From Paracyclopina nana (taxonomy: Eukaryota > Arthropoda > Copepoda > Cyclopoida > Cyclopettidae), in the NCBI GenBank assembly GCA_019096065.1, contig JAGUCH010000002.1, forward strand, positions 5,096,501-5,160,500: DNA of 64,000 nt, read 5' to 3'. Of this stretch, positions 12,001 through 23,950 are shown one piece after another. The notes beneath the pieces are model-generated. The model was not told the origin of the DNA, did not search any database, and was given only the letters and a program-made list of their open reading frames with translations. Within the stretch, counting starts at the first letter, position 1. Every line of letters starts with the position of its first letter. The translations under genes were made by a program, and so were the position numbers.

Positions 12001-15000
12001 CAGTATGCTATCTCATGACACAGCAGAAGAAAAGTGGCAAGAACTGCCATCTCTATTTATCAAGAAGCCAATTTACTGCTAATGATGAGCAAACGATCCG
12101 AGCAAAAAAGCTTCTGGCGCGCGGCTTTGGAGTAATTAAAGCACATTTAAGCATGGTGGCCTTCAAGCAGTGCAGTAATGAACTCCTCAAAACGACTGCT
12201 AAGAAATGGCACGAAAAGACACATACCTTTTTTCCCAAGAGCTATTCTAAGTGGCTATACTTTGTATACGAACTAGAGCGTTTCTCGAGCCCTACTATCC
12301 AGTAGGTACGAGGGAAATAGCATAATTAGTTACAAATGACAAATGAACTTTCAATAAATGGCCTGAGGATCGATTCCATGAGATAATATAGTGCATATAG
12401 ATTTTTTGCGCGAGCTAACTCACAGCTGGATCAGAAGGGATCTGATTAGACCGGGTGGTCCTATAGTGTATCTCTAAGGCATATAAAAACAGTTTGTATT
12501 GCCTTTCTGGAACGAGATCCATTTATTGATCCAACTGCGATCTCTATGCAGCACACCAAGACTACTTGCGCAGCGTCAAGGTTTCTGCTTGCGCGATGAA
12601 AGGCAGCTAAAACGCGCACGACAATTAAAGCATAAAAACCGTAGCATCACGAGGAGGAGCCGACAATCGTCATTTTCCGCTTCCAAAAGAAAGAATCCAA
12701 CCTTTCTTCATTACGAGACATTTTGTCCATGCATCCATTATCCTGCATAAATTGCTCCTCGAGCCTCGCAGCTTTTATTGTGCGCTCGTGAGCGCGCATA
12801 TTTAATGCTTATTATAAAAAAAATACGCGCGAATTCGCACACTATGGCCGCGAGTGGGCCAAAGTAATTGGCAGAAAATCTGTTTCAAGGCAGAAAGTCC
12901 CCATAGTGCATCATTCCCTTCCTCATTCGCATTGTTAGTTTCTAGCGGGTTGTCTTCTATGTACTGCAATATGTGTACTAGGTTGCATTTTAGCTTGCTC
13001 TTGAAATAGCCGACATCTAAGTGGTTCATTAGGTCGAAGAGTAATTTCAAGGCTGCGTCTTTGACGCGCGCATATTTTTTAAAGCAACCCAAGTGTTTAT
13101 TGACTACAAACCTTGCACTAACTAGAAGTATACATATGCGAAAGGTATTTCTGTTTTAATTGGCCTTCGGTATGGGATGATGCACTCATCGTATTCGCAC
13201 CGCGGCTCTTTTTCCAACCTAACAAATGCCATGAAGAATCAATTACAATGGGCAGAAGTAGCTCGTTTTGAGCACTGAATTTTCCGCTGGCTTGATTTTG
13301 AATGCCGTGATTTCATTGAAGGTTAGGGGGCTCGTTTCATCACACTTATTTGGGGCTTTAATTAACCTCTCACAGTTTTAAGCGCGTCAACGTAGTAGAT
13401 TGCACTACAATATTTTTTGGCCACCCAAGAAGGCGTTTTTTTACTTCTTATAGCGCTGTGACGCAATGCCAATCAACTTATAGCGTCGGGCCTTGAATAT
13501 CGCGTATTATTATCTGTACGGGCAGACCGAAATGATCCACCACCACGTGCCATCTCAGCAGCAACTTTTTGGCCCTAGCCAACGAGATAATCACCGCAAG
13601 AGATTCCTATCTATTGATTGGCTTTAACAAAAGATCCATAAACAGATATTATTGACGAGGGAGCAGAGGAGAGTGATTGTACAAATACCAGATTTTGAAT
13701 ATTTCGCCTGGAAATTCGGACTCGGTAATTAAAAGCTGTCAAGAAGCTCAGCAGAGCTGTTTGAGGTGTCAAGGCTGAAATGCATCGAAAGACCATCGTG
13801 ATCAAGACTGCGCTGCATTTAAAAAGGGAAGCCAATTATCAGTTAGGCTTGACCTCTAGCATGATGGGATCACGAAAAAATTCAAAGATCCTCATGGCCA
13901 TAAATCAGTGAGAGCATTAATTGTGCAGACTGTACAAAAGACGAGATGATGGATGAGACAAACTCAAAAGCGCCAAGCGGTTTTCTCTTACGAACAAAAG
14001 TGAATACGTACATACACTATGCTCCGCTGGCTGGCCGGGGCAAATCATCAACGGAAGGCAAATTACGGACCTAATTCATCTTGCGGATGAAAAAACCAAT
14101 TTGCTCGCTAGAAAAATATTTTACATCAGGAGTAGCGCTGCATTTCTCCCGAAATCTGTGGATGTAATAAGGCGCATGCACTCCTACTATTCTACGCTGC
14201 AAAGATGTCACTGGTTGTGCAAGATCTTCTTCTTTTGTGCTCAGATTTAAAATCGATCACCTGGCTCCCCATGAAATTTCTTGCTAGTGATGAACGAAAG
14301 TGAAAAGGTGGAACATTTTTTGCCGCACAGCCAAACTCTTTTACATTACTATGCAGCACCTGATCCTCTTGCGTCGTGGTGAAGGTGGCGCTAGACAAAG
14401 GTCATGGTAGTATTTACAAATGAAAAAAACACAGATAACTGTATATGCTCGTAAATAGGATTGGTTTCACCTATAGCTTCTTTGGGGCAATTACGGAGAT
14501 TGGTGGTCGGAAATGGTCAGATGACAAAAACGTGATATCGTTTCAGCACTTTTGATCCCACTGCAGTAACCAGCACCTCAGTAATGATATCGTGAGAAGT
14601 CCATATCCGCCGAGCCGTTTTTCTTAAAGGCCACGAAATGACGCACCTTTGAGAAATTCTACCCCGCTGTGGCCTTAAAATTGCCCTGACCACGCTGAAA
14701 ATTCCATATCAGGACCTTCCAGTATTGCATGACACCGTCATGGGATATATACAGTTTAAATTGTCAATATAAAAAGATTTCAGTTCTCGCGCGGCCCAAA
14801 TTGGGATATATTTCGAAATAAGTCCTGCTTATACGTACAGTAGATGAGGGATATTTGACGTGCATTTAAAAAAGCAGAACTATATGTGGCGGCTGGGAAA
14901 ATTGAGGAAGAATCCCTTATGTATACGCACTACAACATACAGTGTAGTATGTTGCGCAATCTTGTCAAGTAATTGATTGGACAAGTCAGTTCCGGACACA

Positions 15001-18000
15001 ATTCTTTTTGTCCTTGCGTGGAAATGTGGAGCAGTAATGAATCACGAATCAACCTTGTGTGGGAACAGCCCCAATAAGGGACAAAGTCTTCAAGAGATGA
15101 CACTGTAATGTGAAACTCGTTTTTCCCACAACAATGTAGATCATGATGATGAAACCGCAACTACTGCTCCTATTGCAGCGACTCCTCTGCCTCTTTAACT
15201 GATCTGGGTCATGAAAATGGAGGAGACAAACTACAAGGAGACTTTTTGTCGAAATAATAAGAAAGAAAGTTGGGAACAGCGATGACAGCTCGAGATTCCC
15301 ATCATCATCATCTTGTTCTTCTTCTTCTTCATGAGAATGGGCGAAAATTTCCACTATCATGATCATTTCCGTGATGACCTTTCCCACTACATATGCCAAT
15401 TTTAGTAGGCACATATTTATATACTGTAGTACGCCGAAAAAATAATAAAATTAATGAACAATTGTTTGCGAACGCGCATGATTTATAGATCTCTGGGCAC
15501 GAAGGTCATCATCATTCAGCTAGCTGCTGCTGCAGCCCGCGGGGCTGAATTAGGGCCAAGAAAATCATCTCGGTCAACAACACTGTATTGCAATTTCCAC
15601 CTGAATGATATCATCAGATTCACTGACCTTCGGCCAAAATCCTCGATAATTGCCATTCACAGTCGATGCCCATTAGTTCGCAGCTTCCATAGCAAAAGTA
15701 CAACTATGGTGGCAAAATGACTGCTCAAAATCACCGTGGGTGGACTTTTGATCATTATCCACTACTCTGTGCCACTACTGCAGTCTATCAGGGTGGATCA
15801 TTGGGGATGATGGAAATTTGGGAGGACACATGAACGTGCAATAAGTCCACCACCAACATCTTGAAAATACTGAATCTATGATCAGAGCTCATGATCTTCT
15901 CTATATGGAAATGAAGGCGCTCAATCAAATCCCGTCGAGCTTGGATTGAGAATCGATCATTAGCGCGAACAACATCCCGATTTGGAGCGATTTGGCACTC
16001 TGGTCCGCTTAATTTAGTCGCCATTTATGCAAAACCATCATTGAGTTTGCTTATGGCCATCAATCAAAAAACGCGAGGGAAGACCGAAGACCGGTAAACA
16101 CCTTGGAAACGGAGCGACAATTTTCGGCGCCATTACAAGCATTGGCGTCTTCACACTATTATGATTTTGGGCACATCTTCAGCAACAAGGAAGAGCAAAT
16201 AATGATGATTCTTTTTACTACTACTCCACTGTCACAATTGATCGAAAGAAGGTTGGAAAATAGACCGGATATTGAATCAAGCGTCCGGCTCGGGGCCAGC
16301 AATTAAACCCTCACACCATTGTTTTTGTTTATTTTCCCGCGCGCTCCTTTAAATGATCAACTTCCGCCAAATTGTGTGGGGTGATTTCTGCGTTCCTTGG
16401 GTCAAAACTATGCTGCCATCGATCTTGCGTTGACAATGGTCTCAGATGACCATGAGCTGATAAAATCATCAAGATCGTCGCCATAGAGCGCACACACATG
16501 TCTCAATTTTGCATCTTTGTTGCGCGTACATGCCTTTAAAAGGCTTAATGAAGTTTTTGCCCAATTTGTTGGTCGCTGGCGGAGAAGAAGGCCTTAAAAA
16601 GTGCGTGGGCGGGAGACACCTCTGATGAAGAATAGCAAGTTTGGGAGGAGAACGTGGGATGAGCCAGGATAATACTTAGTGGCAAAAAAATAGCCAAGAA
16701 TGAACAACGGTTTTATCTTGGCAGCCTTTGCGGTCTTCACCAATGACTATTGAAGACTAGCAGGAAATCTTGCCTCACTATTTGACGGCACCATGATTGC
16801 TCTTTCTTAGACATGATCATCATCATCATGTAAGTCTATCGATGCATCTGGAGAAAGTACTTTACAGCGGAATTGGCCGATCATTTTGAAATTACGCGGA
16901 AGAAGGCAGCTCGCAATTGGCGACCACATATGGCAAAAACCTGTTTTTTCACTTTAAACGACGTCTTATCAGGAAAATCGTTGATCGACGGCCGTGCAAA
17001 ATCTTTGATTTGTGATAATACTCAGCTGCTGCTGCTGAGCCTCTAGTGCTGGCAGTCTTTAAGCTAAGCTCAAGCTGTACTTACTTTGACAATTATTGCT
17101 AGTTGCAAATTGTCAAGTTGTTTATTGTAGAGCCTCGCACAATTTTTGCCAAACATTGACAAACAACCCTTGACTTTTGAATGTAATTTGTCATGTAAGA
17201 TGTGGATTCAAGATTGTACGTGCTAAATGCAGCAGCTGGATATACCATTTTCTAATTCGCAGGTGTTGTTCCCAGTTAGTTCTCCGGATTTTTTGCTTCA
17301 TAATACATATTATTGACAGTTGGTCTTCACAATTGTAACAATAATTTCATTGTAGTCATTGCCTGAGATGGAACAGTTAGGCTCATTCAATAGACACATT
17401 GAACAGTAGTGGCATTATGTTACTGGGAAATCTTACTCCATTTTTTATACATTTAGATGTCTGCGTGCACAGTATGCCTACTAGGCTCTGTTGCTGCGAC
17501 CAATTTTCGGGGGGCAAGCTACAGGTCAACAGCGTCTCATTGCTAAGGTCACAGAGGAAGTGTTACAGATATCCGGGCAACTTGGAACAAGAGCATATTT
17601 GGGAGGAGTCCTGTGCCATTTTTTACGCCACTAATTTTGGTACATCCATCACAAAATGTGGCTGGCAACGCTATTTATTGTGCCTCCGTGGACTTTGATA
17701 GTATGAGCGCGGTTTCTCATATAAACACTTTGCGCGCTGATTAGCATTCCTTCAGTGTGTGTGCTATGCTAATGCTTTCAAATTGACATTGCTGGCAAGG
17801 CCACAAAAATATGACTAATTATGCAGGGAGTCGTGACTTTGAAAGGACAATTTCTGAATTTCCTGATGTCTTTTTTTCAAAGTGCTTATTTAGTTTGTTT
17901 GATCTCCTGAGGCGAAGCAGTAAATCTTTAAAGCGTGGACTAATTCGCAAGGTTGCACTGAAGCAAATAGTCTTTTTCTCACGAGCGAAATACAGGCAAA

Positions 18001-21000
18001 AATGGCCCTATAATATCTTAACTATTGTTCGACTGACTTCCTGATGTACTTGCTTGATCCATTTTTCCAAATTGACCTTTTTACTGTCATGACGATGAAC
18101 TTTTTACATATGCCCTTGCAATAAATAAGCTCATCCCTTTTATAGATTCTGAGCTGTAATGAAATACCACCACCATAAAAAAGATCATCTTGAGCCCATG
18201 ATTTATGGTAGTGTCGATTGAATTTGATACAGCTCGCCTTTTTTCCGACTTCGCCAAGATTTATTGGTCCTCTAATTGGCGACTGATATTTCCGTAAAGG
18301 GTGCTCAATTAAAGATGAAACTTTACAGCGAGTTTTCACGTTATGCTGTTTGCCTGCCTCGCGAGTGAATGGCATATTTCTAATCAAAGTGGCTTACCTG
18401 CAGTGACCCAAGGAGATGAGATGCCCATTCTGGGCAATCTAAGCATGCTTGACAATGGCCTTTCAACCTTGTTGACCGAAAAGGTTCGGTGTAATCTCGT
18501 CATCGTTGAGCTTCACATTATTATTTCACTTCACATAATTTGCCTCATGAACTACTGCATGTAGTAATATTATGTATATGTGAGCATGTAGGAGGTGGGA
18601 CCTCTCAGACGTCCCGCAGACGACTGAACCTTCTTATTACATCGGCGCTTTAAAGCAAGAAGCGCACTAAAACCAGCGCCGCGCTGGGGGGAGTTGATGT
18701 GGACAGCATGGCCCGAAAGGCATGATATCAATTTGCTGGTAGCTTGTTGCCAAAAAACCTGATATAGTTTTGACGAGGTGTGAAGAATGATGAATTAACC
18801 TTTTCAAAAGATGCTCTTATCTCAGTTTTAAATGCTACTGCCACGTAACTTGTGCTTGAGTTTTTTACCAGCCCAAACTGACATTTTACCGATTATTCAG
18901 AGTTTTTGTGTTCTACATCTTTATAGCCGTCACTCTGCCCAAGCTTGAATGTGCATGGGAATGTCTTAATAAGCCACAATTATTGGGACCAGGTTGAGAA
19001 AATTGCATCACATGTTAAGTTTTCTAATTCCTTTCCCATGTCAACCCTGGAAGAGGAGATCACTCTTGACATCACTTGTCTTCACTAACATTTCACCTTT
19101 TCTGTGATAGGCCTCGTTAATGCGCTTCGACATAAAACACAAAGTGCATCATCTGCTCTCTCAAACACTGGATTAATTACTTTGTTTTGAAAAGTAGAAA
19201 AAGGACCAACTAGAATGCACCTTGGCTTTGATGATGCAAAGATGAGGCCAATTTAGGGCTGAAATGCAAAAGCCATCACAATGAAGATGAAGGGATCGGA
19301 GCATGCCTACATGGCATCTGGCTATAGCAATATTGTGCAGTATACGTAGTACATCATCAGGGAGATTTTTGCAACCTTTACCCTCTATTATCTTCATATA
19401 CTGGCCGCATTGACCGCGGCCGTCCACCAATACACGCATTTTGTTCTAGCCGCGAATTTAAGCCAGGAAAACTATGTGGCATAGCGCATGCCCAACTCCA
19501 TTTTTGCACACATTAGAGCCCCCTTAGTGTCATGAAACCGATGCTTATCTCTGAAATTCAAATCACGACAGCACTCGGCCAAATATGAAGCCAATATTGC
19601 ACCATAACAGTGCCTAAAATGCAGGATCAGCTAGCCTTGACCTCGAAAGGGGTGTAAAAACAATTGGTTTGTCACAACCTACTTGTTCTCACGGATTCCG
19701 AGCCGGGATATTTGACATGCTTCTAATCTAGCCTTGGATTAACTTTTGGAATTGTTTGTGGGAAAATGGACATGTATCTAATTATCTTCTAACTGACAAA
19801 TAGGTGGAGAAATTTCAGCTTTTTTTTTTGGGAACACTTTAATTACACACACTGTTGCTGGAGTTGTTGCTCCTAGGAAATCACATGTACACCATCTGTT
19901 CAACAGCAGCAGAAACCATTTCAGAATGAAAATAAGGCCAGAAAGGTTCAATAGGCAGAATGACTGATGATGCCACACTTTAGTACACCGAAGAGCTTTT
20001 TCACAAAGCATCTTCCAAGATATGACAACAAAGCAATTTTTAAGCATTTTCCAATATATACCTATAACCTAGTATTTAGGCCAACGTGCAAAGAGTAGCA
20101 GTAATTACGAGAGCAATGCTACTTATATTAAAGTTGATAAGGCACTTAATTTACGAATGCATTTTCCTGCAATTATGCACTCAATTACGACACTTTCACA
20201 CGCCATATTTTATGGTTTCAATTGTAGCCGCGCCAACAATAGGGCTTAGTATCTATGTTAATAGCCAAGGCGTCTCCAATTTCTCTGTTTCTCTTTGCTA
20301 AGTGGTCATTTGTTAAGCTTTGGATCCTGCTGTAACATTTCGTCGCTTCAAAAGCGAACGACTGCAAAAGATGGGACGCGAGAGAGATTTTTTGAAGCAC
20401 TTTAAAAGATTTGTAGCCATATGTTATGGAAGATGTTCCTTCATAACTTCTCGCGTGATTGCATTCCATATAGCGCATATACGTTACTGCAACCACGCTA
20501 AAAAGAACAGCAATAACGCAAACAAAGAGAAATTCTCGTTCAAAAGCAGCAATTGGATTTCTTGACCCCGCTTTATTTGAAGGCGAATCATTTGTTCACA
20601 AGAATTAAGAGGGAGCAATTTAGGTTTCTCACGAGAAATGGCCGCTACCATAAATATGAGAGGTGTTGCTGCTGGTGTTGAGATTTTTTGCTCCAATCTG
20701 GTAGTTTGATAAAGCTGCCTTTTTTGTTGATAATAGCTCAGCAAAAACAGAGATGAAGGCATCAATTATGTGGGAAAATTGGTAAAGGTGCATTTAACAT
20801 TCACAGGCTCATGAGACCGAAAATTATCTTGATAATAAACATGTACATACGCGCGCGATGTGATATGCACGTTGAGCGGTTCCTGGCATAATTAAGGGAA
20901 TCTATCGTGCTGTAGTCTTGGTTTCGGAGGGAAAACTTAAAATTACAAATGCCATTAAGGCAAACAATTTACACACCAAAGATTGGAAAGATAGTGTTTT

Positions 21001-23809
21001 TTCTTTTTAAAAACTTGCTGGCCAAGCTGCTATCTCAACTTTGGATCGCCATTCAAAGCACAAACCGAAACTGAAAGTCGAAGATGATGCAGATAAATAT
21101 TGCATTGTCAACTTTTTGGAATGTTTTCGAAAACAGTGACTCGGCATCTGCTAGTTGCGGTGTGGTAGTAGGGGCATCACAGGCTTCAAAGTGAGACATG
21201 CATAATTGTTATTAGACACACAGATGATCCTATCTCGCGTATTAAAAGCCATCAAGTTTACAGCCCTTTCAATTCTGCTTTACAAAACCACTTCACTTTA
21301 TGCCTATCCATAAAATTTTCCACGTCGCCGCGCTCATAGTACAGTGGAAGCCGCATGCTTATTTGATGCTGAAGCCAATTTCTTGAAGAAAAAAGAGGAA
21401 GTATAGTGTATTAAATTCGTCATTGTAAAAAAGGCCATAAAAATCCAGCAGAAAAAGGTGCTTGGCCCCCTGCAGGCCTGACAGATTTCCATGTTTTCTG
21501 GGCTCAGAGCAATACTACTATACTACAGAAATGGTCGGTTTTCAATATTGTCTACGTTCCATTTCGTCCGGAAGCGAGTGATTTTCAGACTTACTTTGAT
21601 GGATGGCATTTTGGTTTTGACCGCGTGCTGCTTGAGAACAATTTCAATTCAGTGCGAAAAAGCAGTGCAACAAATGTCGCCATGGGCACATCAACTTCGG
21701 CCGGAGTTTCCACAACATGTGTGAAATGATGGCCTAAAGGAGCCATCAAGTACTGCTATCCCATAGCACTCACTAGTGTATGAAGTACATTCAAATATGG
21801 CCATGCAAAAAAAAAAATGATTTTTCAGTCGGAAGCCTTGGGATTTATTAATTGACTCGCGCATCCTCCCACGAAAATCATCGGCAGGTTGTGCTAAAAG
21901 ATATGTTTATAGCTCGACGCGTCATCCATAAATCAGGCGCGCGCGAGACTAATTTTCGCTTTCCCATCATAATTTAGCATGCTTGCACAACTGATTGCTG
22001 TCAATTTAATGGCACACATGCAAATTGAAAGTGCCGTCATCATAAAGTTGTCCAATTCGTTTTTTTGTATCGGTGGCATGGTATTTGCAGGGCCGACAGA
22101 CAACCTCAAATATCCTGTCATACAAGTTATTAGCTGACGTGCGCCGAGAGAAGTTTATAAGGGGTGAAACTACCAAATTCATAGGAAAAGTGATTAGGAT
22201 TCATTACGCCAGCTCAATTATGCCTTATAAGCACAACCGGTGGCACCGCACTATGCGTGGAGATTGTTGGCAACCACGTCCAGCTACCAGATCTTCTTTC
22301 GTAAATTGCCTTTTAAACGAGAGAGAAAAAAGCTATTATAGTATGCGAGCCATCGTCATCTCAAATATCTGGAGAAGAAGTTTCACTTTTTCCTTCACGC
22401 AACCAACGTCTGTCAACTCATCATCCCCAATTACTTTTCCTTTCAGGAAATCTACAAGGATCGGAAAAAGTTCTCCAAGCAAGTATTTGAGGTTGCATCG
22501 TCGGATCTGGTCAACATGGGCATCACTGTCGTTTCCTACACATTGAAAGACATCAGAGATGACGAGGTAAGAACCACATTACTGTGACATGAGAATCAGG
22601 AAACGCGAGTGCGGGCTGAGCATGCATATTGCTCCGCAAAGATAAACCAACAGATAATTCTACGCATATCCCTCCTTTTTTAGAGCATGACAAAAGCAGC
22701 GCAATTTTGGCTCAATCAATTTGCCGAGAAGTAAATCATGTTCAAGAGCATTAACTATAATATGTTGCCAGCAACAATTTTAACGTAGCATATTTATGGG
22801 ACGTGACAACAATTCATTACATGTGTTGTAATATTTTATTTGCAGGGCTACCTTAAAGCATTGGGAATGGCAAGGACAGCTGAAGTGAAACGCGATGCTC
22901 GGATAGGCGAGGCTGAGGCCAAGCGCGATGCTCAGATAAAAGAAGCTATAGCAGAGGAGGAGAGGATGGCTGCGAGACTCCTCAACGACGCGGAAATCGC
23001 CAAGAGCAAACGCGACTTCGAACTGAAAAAGGCCGCGTATGACGTGGAAGTGCAAACGAAGAAGGCCGAGGCTGAGCTCGCGTATGAGCTGCAAGCTGCG
23101 AAAACGAAGCAAAGGATCAAGGACGAGCAAATGCAGATCAAAGTGGTGGAGCGCACTCAAGAGATCCTGGTACAGGAGCAAGAAATCATGAGGCGCGAGC
23201 GCGAGCTCGACTCCACCGTGCGGAGGCCAGCCGAGGCCGAAAAATTCAGGCTCGAAAAACTGGCCGAGGCCACTCGCAATCGCATGATCATGGAGGCTGA
23301 GGCTGACGCCGAGGCCGAAATCCTGCGAGGCGAAGCTGAAGCCTTCGCCATCGAGGCCAAGGCCAAAGCTGAGGCCGAAAAGATGGCCAAGAAGGCCGAC
23401 GCCTGGAAGGAGTACAAAGAAGCTGCCATGTTGGATATGATGCTTGACGCCATGCCAAAGGTACCATTGCGAATTCATCTGGATTTTTTGCTGTTGTCAC
23501 TTATTTCCCTTGCAGATCGCTGCTGAAATCGCTGCCCCCTTGTCACAGGCTAAGAAAATCACAATGGTTACCGACGGAACTGGCGAAATTGGAGCTGCCA
23601 AGCTCACCAACGAGGTGCTCATGATCATGGCTAATGTGCCGCTGTCAGTGAAAAATATGACCGGCGTCGACATCACTCAACAACTCTCGCGTTCTAGCGG
23701 CCTCACCGGATCTAGAGTAAGGGTCAACTTAAAGAAAACCCTGTTGTCCAATTAATCTCTTCTTCTTTTACTGCAGTCTGTGTCATTGGCATCGATGCGA
23801 ACGCATTAG
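6069..23809 (+). CDS. Flo1: Flotillin-1
   Basis: Membrane-microdomain scaffold of the SPFH/flotillin family. Coding exons: 6069-6120, 6182-6257, exon 3 as either 6416-6506 or 7113-7203, then 8368-8511, 22447-22566, 22846-23460, 23516-23716 and 23777-23809. All junctions are GT-AG and phase-consistent, giving about 430 residues as in other flotillin-1 proteins. The start [18 protein letters not shown] is the family signature. The SPFH core reads [17 protein letters not shown] and [18 protein letters not shown]. Exon 22846-23460 encodes the Glu-Ala-rich coiled coil ([31 protein letters not shown]). Adjacent cysteines in exon 2 (GCCHRKP) are likely acylation sites by analogy with the family. The last exon adds only ten residues; an alternative is read-through of the 23717 donor to a stop at 23755. 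Intron 4 is 13.9 kb, far larger than any other intron here. Confidence 0.95.
6416..6506 (+). other. Flo1: Flotillin-1 alternative exon 3a
   Basis: A 91-nt exon with acceptor CACGCTAG and donor CAG|GTGATC. Spliced after exon 2 it reads [19 protein letters not shown] followed by [12 protein letters not shown], which fits the SPFH domain. It has the same length and phase as exon 3b 606 nt downstream and is 19/31 identical to it by hand alignment. Neither including both nor skipping both preserves the frame, since 91 and 182 are not multiples of three. The polypyrimidine tract is weak. Confidence 0.85.
7113..7203 (+). other. Flo1: Flotillin-1 alternative exon 3b
   Basis: A 91-nt exon with acceptor TCTCATTAG and donor CAG|GTACAA. 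It reads [19 protein letters not shown] followed by [12 protein letters not shown]. It occupies the same SPFH-domain segment as exon 3a. Its middle (NTMTLQV..VYSAQG) looks closer to the usual flotillin-1 form, while 3a keeps RISLN and GVPIS. Transcript data are needed to say which form dominates. Confidence 0.9.
8512..22446 (+). other. 13.9-kb flotillin-1 intron 4, no coding seen
   Basis: Only short, unconserved reading frames occur, on both strands. I see no nested gene, tRNA or obvious transposon. The sequence is mixed-complexity, with small ATGATGATCATCAT-type palindromic repeats near 10300, 15300 and 16810. The heptamer CCATAAA/TTTATGG is frequent (12 sites found by eye: 10637, 11672, 11772, 13636, 13898, 18173, 18202, 20208, 20648, 21308, 21435, 21926). 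Such sites are bound by Caudal/Abd-B-class homeodomains, so intronic enhancers are possible. Confidence 0.5.
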
Positions 23810-23918
23810 AATCCCATGAAAAAGCACGGAGCTGGGACGGCGTCAATGATAATAATACGGTAATTTCCATTTAATTGCTCTTTATGAAAACTTGAAGATG
23901 ATGATCGCATCATTCCAC

Positions 23919-23924
23919 AATAAA
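23919..23924 (+). promoter_or_regulatory. Flotillin-1 poly(A) signal
   Basis: AATAAA lies 110 nt after the flotillin-1 stop codon and only about 27 nt before the 3' end of the opposite-strand DDX46 coding region. The two transcripts therefore probably overlap at their 3' ends. Confidence 0.6.
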
Positions 23925-23950
23925 TGTTACTTTTTCTGCGCTTGATCTTG

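Noticed and set aside
22073-22546. 157-residue plus-strand frame overlapping flotillin exon 5
   Set aside because: It overlaps the true exon in a different frame, has no recognisable motif, and its left part is intronic.
22780-23478. 232-residue antisense frame
   Set aside because: Shadow of the Glu/Ala-rich flotillin coiled coil on the other strand.
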